DNA of 7,226 nucleotides from CAZXSK01 sp964642855 (lineage in GTDB: Bacteria; Planctomycetota; Phycisphaerae; SM23-33). The stretch's first letter is position 1. Every line of letters begins with the position of its first letter. Under the pieces are notes generated by a model. That model was not told the origin of the DNA, made no database searches, and saw only the letters and a list, made by a program, of their open reading frames with translations. Position numbers and translations under genes: made by a program. The stretch spans positions 1-7,226 of the forward strand of contig CAZXSK010000106.1 of the NCBI GenBank assembly GCA_964642855.1. The letters are read 5' to 3'. Shown one piece after another: positions 5,742-7,226 of the stretch.

Positions 5742-6938
5742 ATGCACGCCGACTGCAACGATCCCGAGGCGTTCGACGAAGTCGCCGAGACCTCGCTCGG
5801 CCCGCAGACCGACGCCGACGGCATGGAGTTCGTCGAAACGCCCCTCCAGGCGGAGGAGGAGGACGGCATGGAGCATCGGCGGATCGAGATCCGCAAGGTG
5901 CTCCGAGGCCGGCGGCTGGACAAGTACCTTTCCGGACGCCTGGGTAAGATCTCCCGCAACGCCCTGCAGAGCTACATTCGCGAGGGAAACGTCACGGTCA
6001 ACGGGCGCGAGGTCAAGCCCAGTTACACCATCCGTGCCGGCGACGTGATCGACCTGCTGCTGCCGGTCGTCAAGCCCCAGGAGATTCCCCCCGAGCCCAT
6101 CCCGCTGGACGTGGTCTACGAGGACGACGACCTGCTGGGGATCAACAAGCAGGCGAACCTGATCATCCACCCCGCCCGGGGGAACTGGACGGGCACGATG
6201 GTCAACGCCCTGGCGCACTACTTCGAGCAGGGGTGGCGCCTGGGAGGCAGCGATCGGGGAACGGGCCGCAATCGCACGCGCATCCGCGACCTGCCCACCT
6301 CGGGGGCTGTCTTCCGGCCGGGGATCGTTCACCGGCTCGACCGCGACACGACGGGCATTATCCTGGTTGCCAAGAGCGAGCTGGCGTTGTGGCGGCTTGG
6401 CAAACAGTTCGAGCATCGCAAGATCCACAAGACCTACACGGCCATCGTGCACGGCGTGGTTCCGCTGGACGAGGACGTGATCGATTGTCCCATCGGCAAG
6501 CATCCGAAGATTCGCGAGAAGTACTCGGTGCACCGCAAGACGGGGCGGGCGTTTCCGGCTGCGATCAAGGAGGCGGTCACGCGGTACAAGGTGCTCAAGA
6601 GGATATCCGGCGTCGGCAAGTCGGGGGCATCGTTTACGCTGGTGGAGTGCTACCCCAAGACCGGGCGGACGCATCAGCTAAGGGTACACATGAGCTACAT
6701 CGGGCACCCGATGGTGGGCGATCGGATGTACGGCGGGGGCCCGATCTATCGCAGCCAGCTCGAGGGGCGGTCCGACGTGGCCGAAGGCCCGCTGATTACC
6801 CGTCAGGCGCTGCACGCCCATACCATCGAGTTCACCCACCCACGGACCGGGGAGCGGATGGAACTGCAGGCCCCCTGGCCGAAGGACTTCACCGACACAC
6901 TGGCTGAGCTGGAGCAACGGAGCAAGGCGAACAAATGA
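5742..6938 (+). CDS. rluD: RluD-type 23S rRNA pseudouridine synthase with N-terminal S4 domain
   Basis: Converts specific uridines in 23S rRNA (in E. coli RluD, helix 69) to pseudouridine during ribosome assembly. From ATG 5742 (398 residues): an acidic N-terminal extension (1-42), an S4 RNA-binding domain (about 57-107), then the RluA-family catalytic domain. Catalytic motifs: YEDDDLLGINKQANLIIHPA (126-145), HRLDRDTTG (197-205) with catalytic Asp200, and TGRTHQLRVH (about 307-316). The HPARGN and GIVHRLDRDTTG context is closer to RluD than RluC. A basic insert (about 165-191) lies before the catalytic motif. The start is ambiguous: ATG 5868 (residue 43) has a textbook AGGAGG 8 bases upstream and gives a normal-length protein, but codons from 5742 onward already show near-uniform G or C third positions, so I choose 5742. 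GTG 5718 is less likely. The stop overlaps the next start in ATGA. Confidence 0.93.
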   Translation: MHADCNDPEAFDEVAETSLGPQTDADGMEFVETPLQAEEEDGMEHRRIEIRKVLRGRRLDKYLSGRLGKISRNALQSYIREGNVTVNGREVKPSYTIRAGDVIDLLLPVVKPQEIPPEPIPLDVVYEDDDLLGINKQANLIIHPARGNWTGTMVNALAHYFEQGWRLGGSDRGTGRNRTRIRDLPTSGAVFRPGIVHRLDRDTTGIILVAKSELALWRLGKQFEHRKIHKTYTAIVHGVVPLDEDVIDCPIGKHPKIREKYSVHRKTGRAFPAAIKEAVTRYKVLKRISGVGKSGASFTLVECYPKTGRTHQLRVHMSYIGHPMVGDRMYGGGPIYRSQLEGRSDVAEGPLITRQALHAHTIEFTHPRTGERMELQAPWPKDFTDTLAELEQRSKANK

Positions 6939-7226
6939 GCGAACCGGTGCTGCTTCGGCTTCCGCCCGAGACGCGAAGCCGTCTGGAAGACGAATTGTCC
7001 GATGGCGAGCGGGTGCTCTGGTCGGGGATCGACCAGCCGGAGGTATCCCGCTCGAAAACGGCGTCGGCGGTATGGCGGGTTCTGGTGCTGTCGGTGCTTC
7101 CGGCGGCGGTGTTCCTGGTGCTGGGGTGGCTGGTGTGGAGTCGGGTTGCGATCGCCGGAGCCGCCCTTGTGGGGGTAGGGGTCTTGTGTCTCATGCTTCC
7201 CGCGTGGATGGTCCGGTCGCTGGTTG
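6935..7226 (+). CDS. Predicted two-helix membrane protein, cut by window end
   Basis: The first 97 residues are present. A cytosolic start of about 45 residues carries LSDGERVLWSG (21-31), a pattern found at the N-termini of many bacterial membrane-anchored PH-domain-like and related proteins. Two hydrophobic helices follow (about 46-68 and 71-91), separated by SR; the downstream domain is outside the window. Its ATG shares bases with the TGA of the pseudouridine synthase gene, and AAGG lies 7 bases upstream, which supports translational coupling. A PH-like domain after the second helix is expected from the layout but not seen. Function is unknown; it is probably not related to rRNA modification. 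Confidence 0.78.
   Translation, partial: MSEPVLLRLPPETRSRLEDELSDGERVLWSGIDQPEVSRSKTASAVWRVLVLSVLPAAVFLVLGWLVWSRVAIAGAALVGVGVLCLMLPAWMVRSLV

Noticed and set aside
4064..5959. A 631-residue minus-strand open frame
   Set aside because: It runs antisense through the TPR gene, the corrinoid gene and the rluD start. These three have strong motifs or membrane features, so the frame is a GC-driven shadow.
5655..6674. A 339-residue minus-strand open frame
   Set aside because: Antisense to the catalytic domain of the pseudouridine synthase, with no recognisable motif.
6889..7194. A minus-strand frame at the right end
   Set aside because: Antisense to the membrane protein that overlaps rluD by ATGA; its Thr/Ser/Arg-rich sequence has no domain features.
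1..7226. CRISPR array, toxin-antitoxin pair, insertion sequence, prophage or defence system
   Set aside because: No regularly spaced repeats, transposase, integrase, nuclease or toxin-like small gene pair can be seen. The genes have uniform composition and look vertically inherited.

Overview
This is an ordinary-looking, GC-rich bacterial chromosomal window with eight protein-coding genes. No rRNA, tRNA, CRISPR array, transposase or phage gene is visible. The gene set is housekeeping plus a few poorly characterised proteins. The organism is most likely a high-GC Planctomycetota member, perhaps Phycisphaerae-like. That placement is tentative: it rests on overall coding style, weak or absent Shine-Dalgarno sequences at some starts, and an N-terminus of the TPR membrane protein that resembles planctomycete proteins I recall. 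No marker gene is present to prove it.

Left block, minus strand (1-2250): a two-gene operon. A small DUF1330-like dimeric alpha/beta-barrel protein (1861-2250) is followed by ilvD, dihydroxy-acid dehydratase of branched-chain amino acid synthesis (1-1871). They overlap by 11 bases. The window edge cuts ilvD at what is probably its stop codon.

Centre: a 145-bp divergent intergenic region (2251-2395) with a candidate minus-strand promoter separates that operon from aat on the plus strand (2396-3010), the leucyl/phenylalanyl-tRNA-protein transferase of the N-degron pathway. A 263-bp non-coding gap (3011-3273) follows. It holds a conspicuous two-part inverted repeat, a consensus -35 hexamer and a small GC-rich hairpin.

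Right block, plus strand (3274-7226): a small predicted lipoprotein (3274-3765); a single-pass membrane protein with TPR-like repeats and a short C-terminal tandem repeat (3779-4918); a two-domain corrinoid (B12) protein of the methyltransferase-partner type (5003-5635); an S4-domain RluD-type 23S rRNA pseudouridine synthase (5742-6938); and, overlapping it by ATGA, the start of a two-helix membrane protein cut by the window end (6935-7226). The lipoprotein/TPR pair (13-base gap) and the RluD/membrane pair (overlap) look co-transcribed. The corrinoid gene stands between them with gaps of 83 and 106 bases and has no methyltransferase beside it.

No convincing undescribed multi-gene system is visible. 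The most interesting leads are the corrinoid protein without a partner, the coupling of a DUF1330-like protein to ilvD, the structured element between aat and the lipoprotein gene, and the N-terminal extension of the pseudouridine synthase. Much of the long antisense open frame in this window is a by-product of high GC and is rejected below.
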